From the NCBI GenBank assembly GCA_947044365.1, contig OX345639.1:4686944-4750943 (forward strand): a DNA stretch of 64,000 bases. Direction: 5' to 3'. Source of the DNA: Petrosia ficiformis (lineage: Eukaryota; Porifera; Demospongiae; Haplosclerida; Petrosiidae). Both the position numbers and the translations under genes were made by a program. Below, piece by piece: positions 25,469 through 36,706 of the stretch (positions are counted from its first letter, which is position 1; each line of letters opens with the position of its first letter). The notes beneath the pieces were generated by a model, which worked only from the letters and a program-made list of their open reading frames with translations, searched no databases and had not been told where the DNA came from.

Positions 25469-27842
25469 CTATTTCTGTGGCATGGCTTTCGAGTCATATT
25501 CAAGTTTAAGACGATCAAGTGTCTCCCATAAGTTATTTCTGTCCTTTGCCTTTTTCTCTTCACTGTGAAAATAAAGAGAATGCTAAACATAAAAATGGTG
25601 TCTTTCTTAATATCAGAAAGGAAACACATACATGTACATGTATAATTGCATACTTCAAAGAGTACACATAATCATAAAATGCATATAAGAATACAAACAT
25701 ACAGTTGACTACATATGATATTCATATTTATGATCTAATAGAGTTGTATGATTTGATTTAGTATGCAAAAATGGGACTTTCGGATATAAACACTTTTAAA
25801 AACTCATTATTCTCAGCCATTTTGTACAGGAAGCTAACTAAACATGGCATCCAGAAAAAGCAACTACTGATACATGTCAGTGTACAAAAATGATTATCAT
25901 TCCCCCATGGACATAATATGTATGTACATGACTTAATTTTGTTATAGTTAACTAGTGTCATCCCCAGACTGTCACACCACGGTGAAAAACAGTCTGGGCT
26001 AACATTTCTGATACAGTGATGTCATAATCAGGTGACTGTCACCTGATTTACTCCACCTACTTGTATCATAAATATTCGAATCTTTATCACTTGTGTGGTG
26101 CATCATAGTCTCCAGATGATGGTAAAAGGCTGGTATCCAGGACGCTCCACAGCTGTTCTAATTGTCAAAGCTTCTTTTATTGCCTGTTTTTGATATGCCA
26201 TTTTTGAATGTGATCAATTATTAATCCGAACAATCTGATTGGATATTACAAGATTCAGGTAATCAACGTCACTGTATCAGGAATGTTGGCACAAGTTACA
26301 AGACTTATGCCAACATTCCTGGCGTGGCAGTCTGGGGATGAGACTAACTATAATAGTAACTAAAACCCCTTTTAGTAAGGCAATATGAATTTTAGTTAAT
26401 AAAATTACAAGTCTACTGTAATAACTATAACTAACTAAAATGAAAATTGACCAATAATGGCTAGTTAACTAAAACTAAAACCCTTTTGGCAAGCCTAATT
26501 TTTATTTTAGTGTTAATTAAACTATAACTAAACTAAAATTTTGAGACATCAGACATACAATGTACCATGTCATACTAAAACAACACTAAACTACATGTCA
26601 ATACAAATGGTTTATACAGATAAGATTAAGTCTTACTGCTGTTTGTCAGCCTTGTAAGAGCTTGTCAGATCATCAAACAGTTTGCTGTTCATCGACATCA
26701 TAGTTTTGAGTACATTATATACCAGAGACACTATAGCTCTGCAGAATGATACGAGATTTATAAAGCAGTATATACATGTACACGTACATGTACATACAAC
26801 ATACATATCAATACATACTCACACATTTATAATTATATACATACATAATTATAGACATACATACATGCATACATGCATATAGACATACACACATGCATAA
26901 ATATAATTATACATACATATATACGTACATACATATATGATACATACATACATACATGCATAGATATATACATACATGCATAAATATAATTATACATACA
27001 TATATACGTACATACATACATGATACATACATACATACATGCATAGATATATACATACATAGATATATACATACATATATACATACGTACATAAATATAT
27101 ACATACATACATGTATCTATGCATGCATGCATGCTTGTATCCTCATCTATCCATCCATTGTCAAATAAGTGATATTTGTATCACTTATTTGACATAAGAA
27201 CTCGCACACTTTTAATGACAAAATGTACTTACACAGCCAATTACATGTGGTTAATTAACAATAATGTTAATATTAAAAGTCCAGCCCATTTCAGCACCTT
27301 TGGACATTTGTGCATAATCAATGATTTCTTAGAGGTTAATTAGATTATTAAATGGGTGTTTATATAGTGTGATTACTATTTCAGCTTAATTATAATAGGG
27401 CATTGTCAGCCATTTTACCCACCCATGAATCATGGCAATTGTGAGTGAGAATCCTAAATCATAATTTTAATGCCATACATTGTAAATTTCATTTAAAAAA
27501 TGACAGTAATGTTTGTTAACTATATTATTATGTACATGTATGTATGTGTATATGTGTATACATATAAGAAATGACTAAGCCACTGTATATGTGTATACAT
27601 ACACATATAAGAAATGATATACCCAATGCATATGTCATTACAACATGATAAACAAGTTAAGTTAATAACAATTAAGACTTATCTACACTGATACAACAGC
27701 AGGTGTGTGTAGGTGTATGTAGGTGTGTGTATGTATGTGTGTAGTACATGTAAGTGTACATGTGTATGTGTGTGTGTATGTGAGTTACATGTGTATGTGT
27801 GTGTGTGTGTGTGGTAGTAAGTGTACCTGTGTATGTGCGTAT

Positions 27843-27888
<46 letters not shown>

Positions 27889-29892
27889 TAAGTGTACCTG
27901 TGTATGTGTGTGTGTAGTAGAGTAGCCAGGGGATTGAGTAGTGGACATGTCTTACCTAACATGACTTGGTATATAATTTATTGTAAGGTTGACTGGATTC
28001 TGATTGCCAAAAATTTTATTGAAAGAAATAAAGGAACTGCACACAACATTTCGACTATGTAGTCTTCTTTCAACAAAATCTTTGGCAATCAGAATCCAGT
28101 CAACCTTACAATAAATTGAACCGAAACAAGGACTAGGATTTAAAGAAGGACGGACATCGTTCGAGTTCTCTACACTTAACTTTGACTTGGTATAAAGATT
28201 TTAAATTCTACTGTACTGTCATAAGTTGGCTAAAGCACTTTTATTTTGTTTCTAAGTATAATATACGATTACAATACAATTAAGGGCACAAAAAAGCAGT
28301 AATATACCATAATACATGTATATAATGTACAAATGTATGTAAGTAAACAGAATAACACACAGACAATACTCATAGGTACAGTTTAATGATAAAATCACAA
28401 CTTGTGCATATGAATTTAGTCACTATATGTGCTAACAGAGCAAACATATCCACATTGATTAAGGATTGGTGTTGATAAACCAAACAATTATCTTCTGTTT
28501 GATTTACTGAAAGCAACATTCTCTCTAATTATAGAATATAGTATAGAATTACAGACACACACATACACAAATTGGCTTATTATGGAGATTGTCTTTAAAT
28601 TGTATCAAATCTGATTTAGCTGTAATGAAACATTGGATAAAATGTACGTGTATAACATCTGCGAATAGCACCTAGGATCATCTGACTACCAGTCAGGTGA
28701 TCTAAACCACTAAGCCACTAGAGCTTGAGTGGATGAATATGTATATGACCAGCTGGTTAATTAATAATTATAATACCGGCTGGTTTAATTAATGCTATGA
28801 CTAACTTATTCCAATGTTCTTTTGAGATGCGATATAATGAATCAAATATAATTGGCATGATTATCTCAGAGTTCTCTTCTATAAGACTGACAATATATTC
28901 ATTATTCCAAAAATAAAGAGCCCTTTCTGCCACCTGGAGAGAGAGAGACAGAGACAGAGACAGAGACAGAGAGACAGACAGACAGAAATAGATAGACAGA
29001 CAAACAAACAGAGATAGAGAGACAGAGAGATGAACTCTAATTATTATATAATATCTACAGTGTTCTCACAAGAATTTTCAATAGAATCTAGGCTAGATGC
29101 AATAATTAATTACTGCATAGCCACACCCATTTGTTTTGTGTAGCTCGGGAATATGAAATGTTCACTTACACAACGGAGTAATTATAACAATATCATATTG
29201 CTAATTAAATAATTTGTCCTTTTAAGAGAAGGGTGCCAAATTAATTAAGAAGGGTACTAGTAACATATAGAAGAGTGGAGCACCCTGAATTATCAATGAG
29301 CTAAGAAGGGTACTAGTAACATATAGAAGAGTGGAGTACCCTGAATTATCAATGAGCTAAGAAGGGTACTAGTAACATATAGAAGAGTGGAGCACCCTGA
29401 ATTATCAATGAGCTAAGAAGGGTACTAGTAACATATAGAAGAGTGGAGCACCCTGAATTATCAATGAGCTAAGAAGGGTACTAGTAACATATAGAAGGGT
29501 GGAGCACCCTGAATTATCAATGAGCTAAGAAGGGTACTAGTAACATATAGAAGGGTGGAGCACCCTGTTAGACAAGCCTTGTGAGAACTCTGAATGTCAA
29601 CATAATTAGTAAGAATTTCAATATTGAATTGATACAGCAGACATTTTGTCTTGTTTACATAACTTTTAAGTGGTATTGGCAGGTACTATTCTCAGTTAAG
29701 TGTGGTTAAGGAAGGTTGTTTCACTTCCTCTCTTTAACTAACTAATAAGCAGCTAGTAGCTTTTAGTGTACAGCAAATAACAGGAAAATTAATAGTTATT
29801 ATGTTAACATCAATTTAGTTACTAACCAAATATATTGTACACATACATACATACATACATACATACATACATTACATACATACATACAAACA

Positions 29893-29924
<32 letters not shown>

Positions 29925-29987
29925 CATACATATACATATATATATGCATACATACATATGTACATACATACATACATACATACATAG

Positions 29988-30018
<31 letters not shown>

Positions 30019-30057
30019 CATACATACATACATGTACATACATACATACATACATAG

Positions 30058-30088
<31 letters not shown>

Positions 30089-30095
30089 CATACAT

Positions 30096-30132
<37 letters not shown>

Positions 30133-33100
30133 TACTTATATACATATATACATGTATTATTTTGTTGGATAGAAGACATAACAAGAAAGCCATGTGGTAC
30201 TCTTCTTTAGCTACGGAAAGATAGCAAGGTGATCGATAGCGCGAGTGTTTTGCTCTCGAGGGCAACGCCCACATCTTAATTTTGTCAGCTGTGTAACTTT
30301 TGGATTTCAAAAAGCTGAAGATTTTACTTAGCTTACATAGTTGAACAGAAGACCTTTTAAGAAGGCCGTGGATACTCAGACTTCAGAAATTCAGAGTTGC
30401 AGTTGAGTGAATTGAGGCGAGTTTTTAGTTCTTTTATATTTCGACGCGACGTTGTTAGGCACTGTTACTGGCAATTTGATTTATATACTCGAATAATGAT
30501 TCATCTGATTTAAGCGTAATTTTTGGTTGCCAAGAGATGAGGTAAACGAACACAGGCAAGCCTCAACCAGTCTGGTAGTTGCATTTTATATAATAAATAC
30601 CTCGGTTGCTATATGGCTTCCTCGGGATTATAAACACACGTATGAACCGCGAAAACAGTATATAACCTATATTTATAATTATATGTACATGTATTCTGTC
30701 AAATAGACCTGAAATTGTGGACTTGAAACACATCTTGACAACTGTCTAAATAAAGGTTGTTGTATTTTTACAAACTGCTGTGGATCAACAATATCCAATA
30801 TTTCTTCTATCTCTCCAAGAAACATTACTTCCTTAGAACTGTTGGTCTTTGGCCAAAATCTTAGAAGACCCAAAACAACCTGTTGATTTAATAAAGAAGT
30901 AAAATCAATCTAGAGTACTAGAATCAATCGAGACTCAATCTAGAGTACTAGACTCAATCCTGAGTACTAGACTCAATCCAGAGTACTAGACTCAATCTGG
31001 AATACTAGACTCAATCTAGAGTACTAGAACCAATCTAGACTCAATCTAGACTCAATCCAGGGTACTGGACTCAATCCAAAATGAATTTGAGTTTGCATTA
31101 AATAAAAAAACATTTTACAGATTTACACATGTATAATAGCATATCTTGGCAAAGACAAAACAAATCTCTATAGTACAATGCACTAGGCAAGCCATACGAG
31201 TGTCATATAAATCATATGTCTCTCTGTATGTACAAATGATTATACTAACCTGTTCCGTTAATGTAGGATCCTTCTCCAGAAATTGAACAACACAATAAGC
31301 AAGCTATGAACCAAGCATATCATAATATATACTGAAAGTGTGCATATAATATACTGAAAGTGTACATATAATATACTGAAAGTGTACATATAATATACTG
31401 AAAGTGTGCATATAATATACTGAAAGTATGCATATAATATACTGAAAGTATACATATAATATACTGAGAATGTACATACAAACATTTATACATATAATCT
31501 ACATAAATACACTGAAGGTATATGTAAAATATACTGAAAGTGTACAGGGTAGTGTACATATAATATACTGTCAAAATATATAATATACTGACATGTACAA
31601 TGCATAATAATTATATTGACAGTATACATATAAATTATAGACAAGGCTTAGTATACTGAAAATGTATGTATAATATACTGACATGATTTACACTGAAAAT
31701 ATACTGACATGCACAATATGTGTACAATATATACTGAAAATATACATATAATAATAATTATACAGATAATGCATAATGCACGATGTAACTATACTGACAT
31801 TGTAATATGTTATACTGATTGTGTACAAAGAATATACAAATAATATACTGATAATATACATGTAGTATACTGAATGTGAACATTACCTGTGCCTGATACT
31901 GAGCAAGTGATTTTGTTTTATGAAGAGGAAGTAAAACACGTACTAGAAAATACTTGTGTTCTGTTTTTAATGGGAGTGCAAATCCATTGATGATACTGGA
32001 GATAAATAGATACATTTAATGTCACTACTACATTCACTAGCTGTCCGCTTGCTTAAATCAAATGTCTACTAAATGATGTTACAGAAAAACTGTAGTTTGA
32101 AATGGAGAAGAACTATATTACACAATACAGCCTTATACTTGTTTGGTCTGAATAGTACTAGCTGTTAAGGGAAGTGTGTGGTTTACCCTTGATATGGTCT
32201 CAATACTAATTGCTTTGATGTCACTGATCTGGGCTATTCTGATTGGGCCATTCCGATTGGACCATTCCAATTGGGCTATTCTGATTGGGCTATTCTGATT
32301 GGGCCATTCCAATTGAGCAATTCCAATTGGGCCGCCATTCTGATTGGGCCATTCTGATTGGGCCATTTCGATTGGGCCATTCCAATTGGGCTATTCTGAT
32401 TGGGCTATTCTGATTGGGCCATTCCAATTGAGCAATTCTAATTGGGCTGCCATTCTGATTGGCCCATTCCAATTGAGCAATTCCCATAGGGCTATTCTGA
32501 TTGGGCCATTCTGATTGGGCTATTCTGATTGGGCCATTCTGATTGGGCCATTTCAATTGAGCAATTACGATTGGGCTATTCCGATTGGTTAGCCAGGACC
32601 TAGCTTAATAGTAAAAAATTGAAGACGATATAGGCCTTTATTTCTTAGTGAATATGGGGTTCAGACAGCTGGGAATGAGACTAAGATACATAAATAGATT
32701 AGTGTTCAAAAGATAGATGGACATAAATACAGATATACAAACAAGCAATTCATTCACAAACCTTCCTAAAATCTCCAACAATTCAGCAACACCTGAAAAC
32801 TTCTCAGTTTCGTACACAAACCTACAATTAAAGGTCATAGTTCAAAAAGTCAAAGGTCAAATATAGACGGTACCCTCACTTTAAGAAAATATAGTTTATC
32901 TGTTTTCTAATAAATGCCCTTAGTCCCAAAAATTTTCCATATATTCTATGAAGAATGGTTTTAAGATAATCTCTTTCTCGCGGATCCATTGAATCAAAGA
33001 GTTCTAATAGTTGTATCACAAACTGCTGATCTATATGCTTCTTTGCTATGGATGCTTGCATCTCAGGACTCTCCAGGAAACGAAGAAAAAATGCATATAT

Positions 33101-34210
33101 AAGCTATAAAAAAAGAGAAAAGAGAAAAGTAATTAGAAATTTGATTGTCTCTATCAAGTTGCTCTAGTAAATAAACTAAGAATACATGTATACATGTACA
33201 TACACATGCACATGTATACATGTACATGATGTACACGCATGAATACTTACCATTCATACGTGCATATGCACAATTTATACATGTACATACATGTACACAT
33301 ACATTATGTACATACACATATACATGTATAGACATCTATATATATATAAGTATATGTATATACATGTACACATGTACATGCATATACATGTGCATACATA
33401 AGTACAGGTATATAAACGTGTACCAGTTTTTTTGATAACTTTTGAAGCTTGGGCCAAATTGGCTCAAAAATGGTTAGTGTGTGCGCCATTGGGAATACAT
33501 CTTGAGCCAATTAACTAAGAGTTAATGCTGTTACTGACAATATAATCATAATTAACTGCACCACTGGCCCAAAGAGAGAACTGTGCAGTGCCAAATAAGA
33601 AGCTCTGTGGGCCAATGGTGCGCCATATGAGCTTATCAAAAACACTGACGTGTACATAATTACACAGTAGCTTATACATAATTGTATGAAAAATATAACT
33701 ACTTCTAGGTGTGGCCAAGTTGCTTCCATTGGAGGCTCATCTTCATCTGGATCATAATCAATAGATGACTCAATTGGAGGTAGAGTACGAAAGCCATTCA
33801 CTTGTATCTAGAAGGAAAGAGGAGAAGGAAAGAGGAAGAAGAGGAGGAAGAAGAAGAGGAGGAGGAGGAGGAGGAGAAGGAGGAGAAGGAAGAGATTGAG
33901 GAAAAGGAGGAGGAGGAGGAGGAGAAAGAGGAGAAGGAGATTGAGGAGGAGGAGGAGGAGGAGAAGGAATAAAAAAAATAATTAAGAGTTATAAATTGGA
34001 CTAGAATTTACCAATTTAATAATTTCAGGATAGACAGGTTCACTGAGTACACCCCTATAATTAGTTATATAATCAAGAATCTCATTTAAAGCTGCTCTTT
34101 TAATCTCCTTAGCTCTAAGATCTGCCATTGGGTCAGTGAAATCAAACAAGTAGCAACACTGCTGTATTTTACTAATTAACAATTGTTCTATATCATTTGG
34201 ACCAGCATCT

Positions 34211-34272
<62 letters not shown>

Positions 34273-35051
34273 TGAAGTCTGTACCAAAAATATTTCATTC
34301 AACTGCTTATATATAATCTTTTATAATTAATAATTTGTTTATTAATTTATGCATTCCCACACTCTGCAATAATCATTATAAAGTGTGTGTATGTGATAAT
34401 AGTATCATTATAATGTATCATTTTATTTCATACCTTTTAGTAAAGGTAAAGGTTTGAAATCAGGAGGTGGTTTCTTGACATTAAATCTTGACGATGATTG
34501 TGTTTGTGGGTTTTTACGAGATATATGCGTCATTTTACGAAAAGGGTCAGGAACAGGTAGTGATGATGTTCCTCCTAAAGGTGGGGTTCCAGCTTTGGGA
34601 GGAGTTTTAGATGAAGCCTTCGGTTGAGTTTTAGTCGTTGCCTAATATAGGAAATAAACAGTTGTATATATATAAAGACTAATGTCTAACTACATGATGA
34701 GTTGTAATTAGACGAGATCAATTATTGGTAATAGATTGCTATGGCAACCAACACAGAACAAATTGATGTTACATAACAACCAAAACTACAGATATACATA
34801 CAAGACTTATAATGATATTCATAGATATACATCATACATTTTCAATTAGGCATAGAAATTTACACTACATAATTATATAAACCTCAAAGCTGAAAGTGCA
34901 AAGAGCAACCTGCCCAATGCTTGGTATCTGTTTAGCATCTTAGTAGCATTTGTCATTGCTAAACATCAGATATGAATCTCTTAATAAAATACATCACATA
35001 CAACATATATATATATGATTGAAACAAGCCGTGAAGAGATATTACCCTCAT
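25469..35051 (-). CDS. PPP2R5: PP2A regulatory subunit B56 (PPP2R5 family)
   Basis: B56 subunits target protein phosphatase 2A to substrates carrying LxxIxE motifs. Twelve coding exons close in frame (485 residues): 35051-35046, 34641-34434, 34208-34012, 33807-33703, 33103-32880, 32821-32762, 31995-31887, 31303-31250, 30879-30709, 28933-28806, 26738-26637, 25562-25469. After a basic, Ser/Pro-rich N-tail comes the HEAT-like core: [27 protein letters not shown]...[26 protein letters not shown] helix, [78 protein letters not shown]. The HRxY...R residues that form the LxxIxE pocket in human B56 are all present. The C-terminus is short, with no long tail. The alternative start ATGGCG at 35293-35288 is in phase with exon 34641 if the 18 bp exon is skipped. 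Introns are unusually repeat-filled. Confidence 0.95.
25944..26352. mobile_element. Inverted-repeat (MITE-like) element of about 400 bp
   Basis: The ends tatagttaactagtgtcatc/cccagactg and cagtctggggatgagactaa/ctata are inverted copies of about 25 bp. A nested palindrome (aatgttggcacaag...cttatgccaacatt) lies near 26282-26320, and the word ctgatacagtgatgtcat has an inverted partner near 26267. No coding capacity. It is in the last intron of the B56 gene. Confidence 0.8.
26353..26590 (-). repeat. Dispersed GTTA-rich element, copy 4 (reversed)
   Basis: Directly abuts the MITE-like element. Core in reverse orientation: actaaaacccttttggcaag followed by cctaa. Confidence 0.75.
26760..27135. repeat. 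CATA/TATA microsatellite with duplicated block
   Basis: Besides CATA runs, a roughly 105 bp block (from tgcataaatataattataca onward) occurs twice, near 26895 and 26979. It lies between the exons at 28806 and 26738. Confidence 0.85.
27159..27194. repeat. Perfect short hairpin
   Basis: A 15 bp stem, tgtcaaataagtgat, with its exact inverted partner after a 6 base loop. It is directly beside the microsatellite. Confidence 0.85.
27695..27925. repeat. (GT)n microsatellite
   Basis: gtgtgtatgtgtgt-type run in a B56 intron, up to about 36 bases of pure GT near 27850. Confidence 0.95.
27974..28118. repeat. Fold-back element of about 145 bp
   Basis: Arms of about 55 bp (tgactggattctgattgcca with neighbours) are inverted copies with few mismatches; the loop is about 30 bases. 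Probably a small non-autonomous transposon. It lies in a B56 intron. Confidence 0.85.
28655..28738 (-). repeat. tRNA-like relic, probably SINE-derived
   Basis: On the minus strand ctctagtggcttagtggttt resembles an A box, and ctgactggtagtcag could form an anticodon arm, but a good B box and acceptor stem are missing. I read it as a decayed tRNA-derived repeat and not a working tRNA gene. Confidence 0.4.
28955..29040. repeat. (GACA)n/(GA)n run next to a B56 splice acceptor
   Basis: The run begins a few bases upstream (in gene sense) of the exon starting at 28933; in gene sense it is a CT-rich tract and likely serves as the polypyrimidine tract. Confidence 0.7.
29225..29572. repeat. 56-bp minisatellite
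   Basis: Six nearly identical copies of a 56 bp unit (contains agaagggtactagtaacata). Copies differ at one or two sites, so the array is young. B56 intron. Confidence 0.92.
29836..30135. repeat. (CATA)n microsatellite ending in (CA)n
   Basis: About 300 bp of tetranucleotide repeat in the large B56 intron between 30709 and 28933. Confidence 0.95.
30905..31080. repeat. Short tandem array with core actagactcaatc
   Basis: About eight copies of a roughly 19 bp unit (tagagtactagactcaatc) with scattered changes; B56 intron. Confidence 0.85.
31315..31875. repeat. 22-bp tandem array (atatactgaaagtgtacata)
   Basis: Starts immediately upstream, in gene sense, of the exon at 31303 and runs to near the exon ending at 31887. 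The first part is regular; the second part is diverged. Confidence 0.85.
32225..32600. repeat. 15-bp tandem array (attctgattgggcc)
   Basis: About 25 copies of gggccattctgatt-type units mixed with gccattccaatt and gagcaattcc variants. It is open on the minus strand because 15 is a multiple of three ([14 protein letters not shown] peptide), but it lies in a B56 intron and is not taken as coding. Confidence 0.88.
33175..33420. repeat. CATG/TACA-rich low-complexity run
   Basis: Degenerate acatgtacatacac-type sequence in a B56 intron. No gene seen. Confidence 0.75.
33808..33972. repeat. Purine-only tract, (GGA/GAA)n
   Basis: About 160 bases, almost all purine on the plus strand. It occupies most of the intron between the exons at 34012 and 33807, so it is pyrimidine-rich on the transcribed-sense strand. 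It could form triplex (H-DNA). Confidence 0.9.
34213..34267. repeat. (GA)n tract acting as splice polypyrimidine tract
   Basis: About 55 bases of pure GA; in gene sense (TC)n followed by ttctag and the exon starting at 34208. Confidence 0.92.
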
Positions 35052-35588
35052 GGTTCCTCATCTCTGAAACATATATATGATATAGACATGTAAAACATTA
35101 GTTAGCATAAAGCAACTCATGGGAAAGCCACACCCATCAAATATGTTGCAGTTAGTTTTCATGGTAAAAATAAACAATACAGCTGATTTGTTAAATATAA
35201 ACATTAAGCAAATTTATTTTATGTAGCCTACAGACAACTGGTGTTATACAGATATTATATTATACAATGCATTGCTTCACAAACTCACCGCCATTGTAAA
35301 GAAGCGAACCCTGGTAACTATATCAGCCAGATAGGGGAGGGATTTTGAGGAAATATAGAGATTACCAACTAATAGAAACAGTGAATTAGATATTAGCCTT
35401 CAAAACAATGTCCTGGATTAGGTATGGTCCGATCTTTGAGTAACACTACACTCAGGAGCTGTAGGTAAACTAATATATCACTTGAATCTCTTTCAGGGAC
35501 AAGAACTTCAAAAACTCGCCATTAGGACCACGCCCAGTTTCACATGATTTATTATTTTATTCATGAGGTGTGGAAGTGAAGAAAAAGG
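35052..35588. promoter_or_regulatory. Divergent promoter region, B56 / GINS1
   Basis: Start codons of the two genes lie 296 bp (using ATG 35293) to 538 bp (using ATG 35051) apart. An ATGGCG followed by a consensus donor (gtgagt) at 35293-35288 on the minus strand marks a likely B56 first exon. No TATA element is obvious. Confidence 0.5.
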
Positions 35589-36497
35589 ATGTTTGGAGAA
35601 AAGGCTTTGGAGTTGCTGAGAGAGTTGAAACGTGCAAGAGAAGGAACTCTTCCTCCATATAACGAAGATGTTATAAGAAGGGTAATTGAAATAAGATTGA
35701 TCACAGAATAACATGTATTAATTATTATTGACTCCACCCATTTAATTAATAACTTCAAATTGCACATAATCATGTTAGTTCATACATGCATTCATACATT
35801 CATAGTACATACATACAAAGTATGGGATTTTTTGTTACAGAGGGAAAAGAGTCAATCATGTGAAGCGCACTGCAATGTGTGGTCTTGTATCTGAGATTTT
35901 ATTGCATGTTGAAACTAATTTGGTATCCCCCCTCCCTGCTGTATGGAACCCTAATACATACATACATACATACATAATTTACATATATACATACATGTAT
36001 ATACACAGGTGCTAGAAGAGATGAGGGTTTTATTTGAACAGAATCAACAAGAGGTAAGGGCTACAACAGATGGAGAAGAAGGACTCTTTTCCGGTATTCA
36101 GCTACGTCATGCCTGCCTGGAGAGAAACCAGAGATGTTTGCTAGCATATGTATACAACCGACTTATACGTATTAAAGACATGCGATGGGGAATTGGTGCT
36201 ATACTCCCTGAAGAATTTAGACTCAGTCTTTGTGAACAAGAAACTCAGTGGTTTCAAAGATATAACCGTGGTTTAGCATCATATATGCGTTCCATTGGTG
36301 ATGGAAACTTAGACTTGACTCAGTACACATCTCCTCCAAAGAGTCTTTATATTGAGGTTCGATGTGTCTCGGATTATGGAGAACTAGCAACTGATGATGG
36401 AACAGTTGTTCAACTGAAGAAAGACAGTCAACATCACTTGTTGAGATCTCAATGTGAACAGCTCATAAGACTGGGAATATTGGAACACATACAATAA
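35589..36497 (+). CDS. GINS1: GINS complex subunit 1 (PSF1)
   Basis: PSF1 is one of four GINS subunits in the CMG replicative helicase (Cdc45-MCM-GINS). Two exons, 35589-35681 and 36009-36497, give 193 residues, close to the human length. The N-terminus [16 protein letters not shown] aligns with the human MFCEKAMELIRELHRA. Diagnostic stretches follow: [54 protein letters not shown], and the C-terminal [19 protein letters not shown] with LGILEHIQ. The single intron falls in phase 0 after VIRR. It is head-to-head with the B56 gene and tail-to-tail with the macrodomain gene, 209 bp away. I see nothing unusual in it. Confidence 0.97.
35935..36008. repeat. CATA microsatellite at the GINS1 splice acceptor
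   Basis: Short acatacatacat run immediately upstream of exon 2, ending tatatacacag. Confidence 0.85.
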
Positions 36498-36706
36498 CTT
36501 ACTGAAACTACACATAATATTCAATATGTTTATTATAATTTGTGCACCATGCAAAATCTTCTTGCAATCATTCATTTATTTATTTATTTCTGAATTTTGT
36601 TTCTTTTCAAAAGGGAGAGAAAATAAACTATAAATTGAAAACAAAACAATCAACTTCATAGTCTCAATCAATGAATAATATAATTAGGTGGATATAATTA
36701 ACAATG
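36498..36706. other. Short convergent gap, GINS1 / macrodomain gene
   Basis: 209 bp, AT-rich, holding the 3' ends of both genes. An aataaa near 36621 could serve GINS1. Confidence 0.5.

Noticed and set aside
28655..28738. tRNA gene candidate
   Set aside because: Anticodon-arm-like hairpin only; B box and acceptor stem absent.
32133..32556. Repetitive minus-strand frame reading [14 protein letters not shown] peptide
   Set aside because: Produced by a 15 bp repeat with no stop; lies between two B56 exons with matching splice phases.
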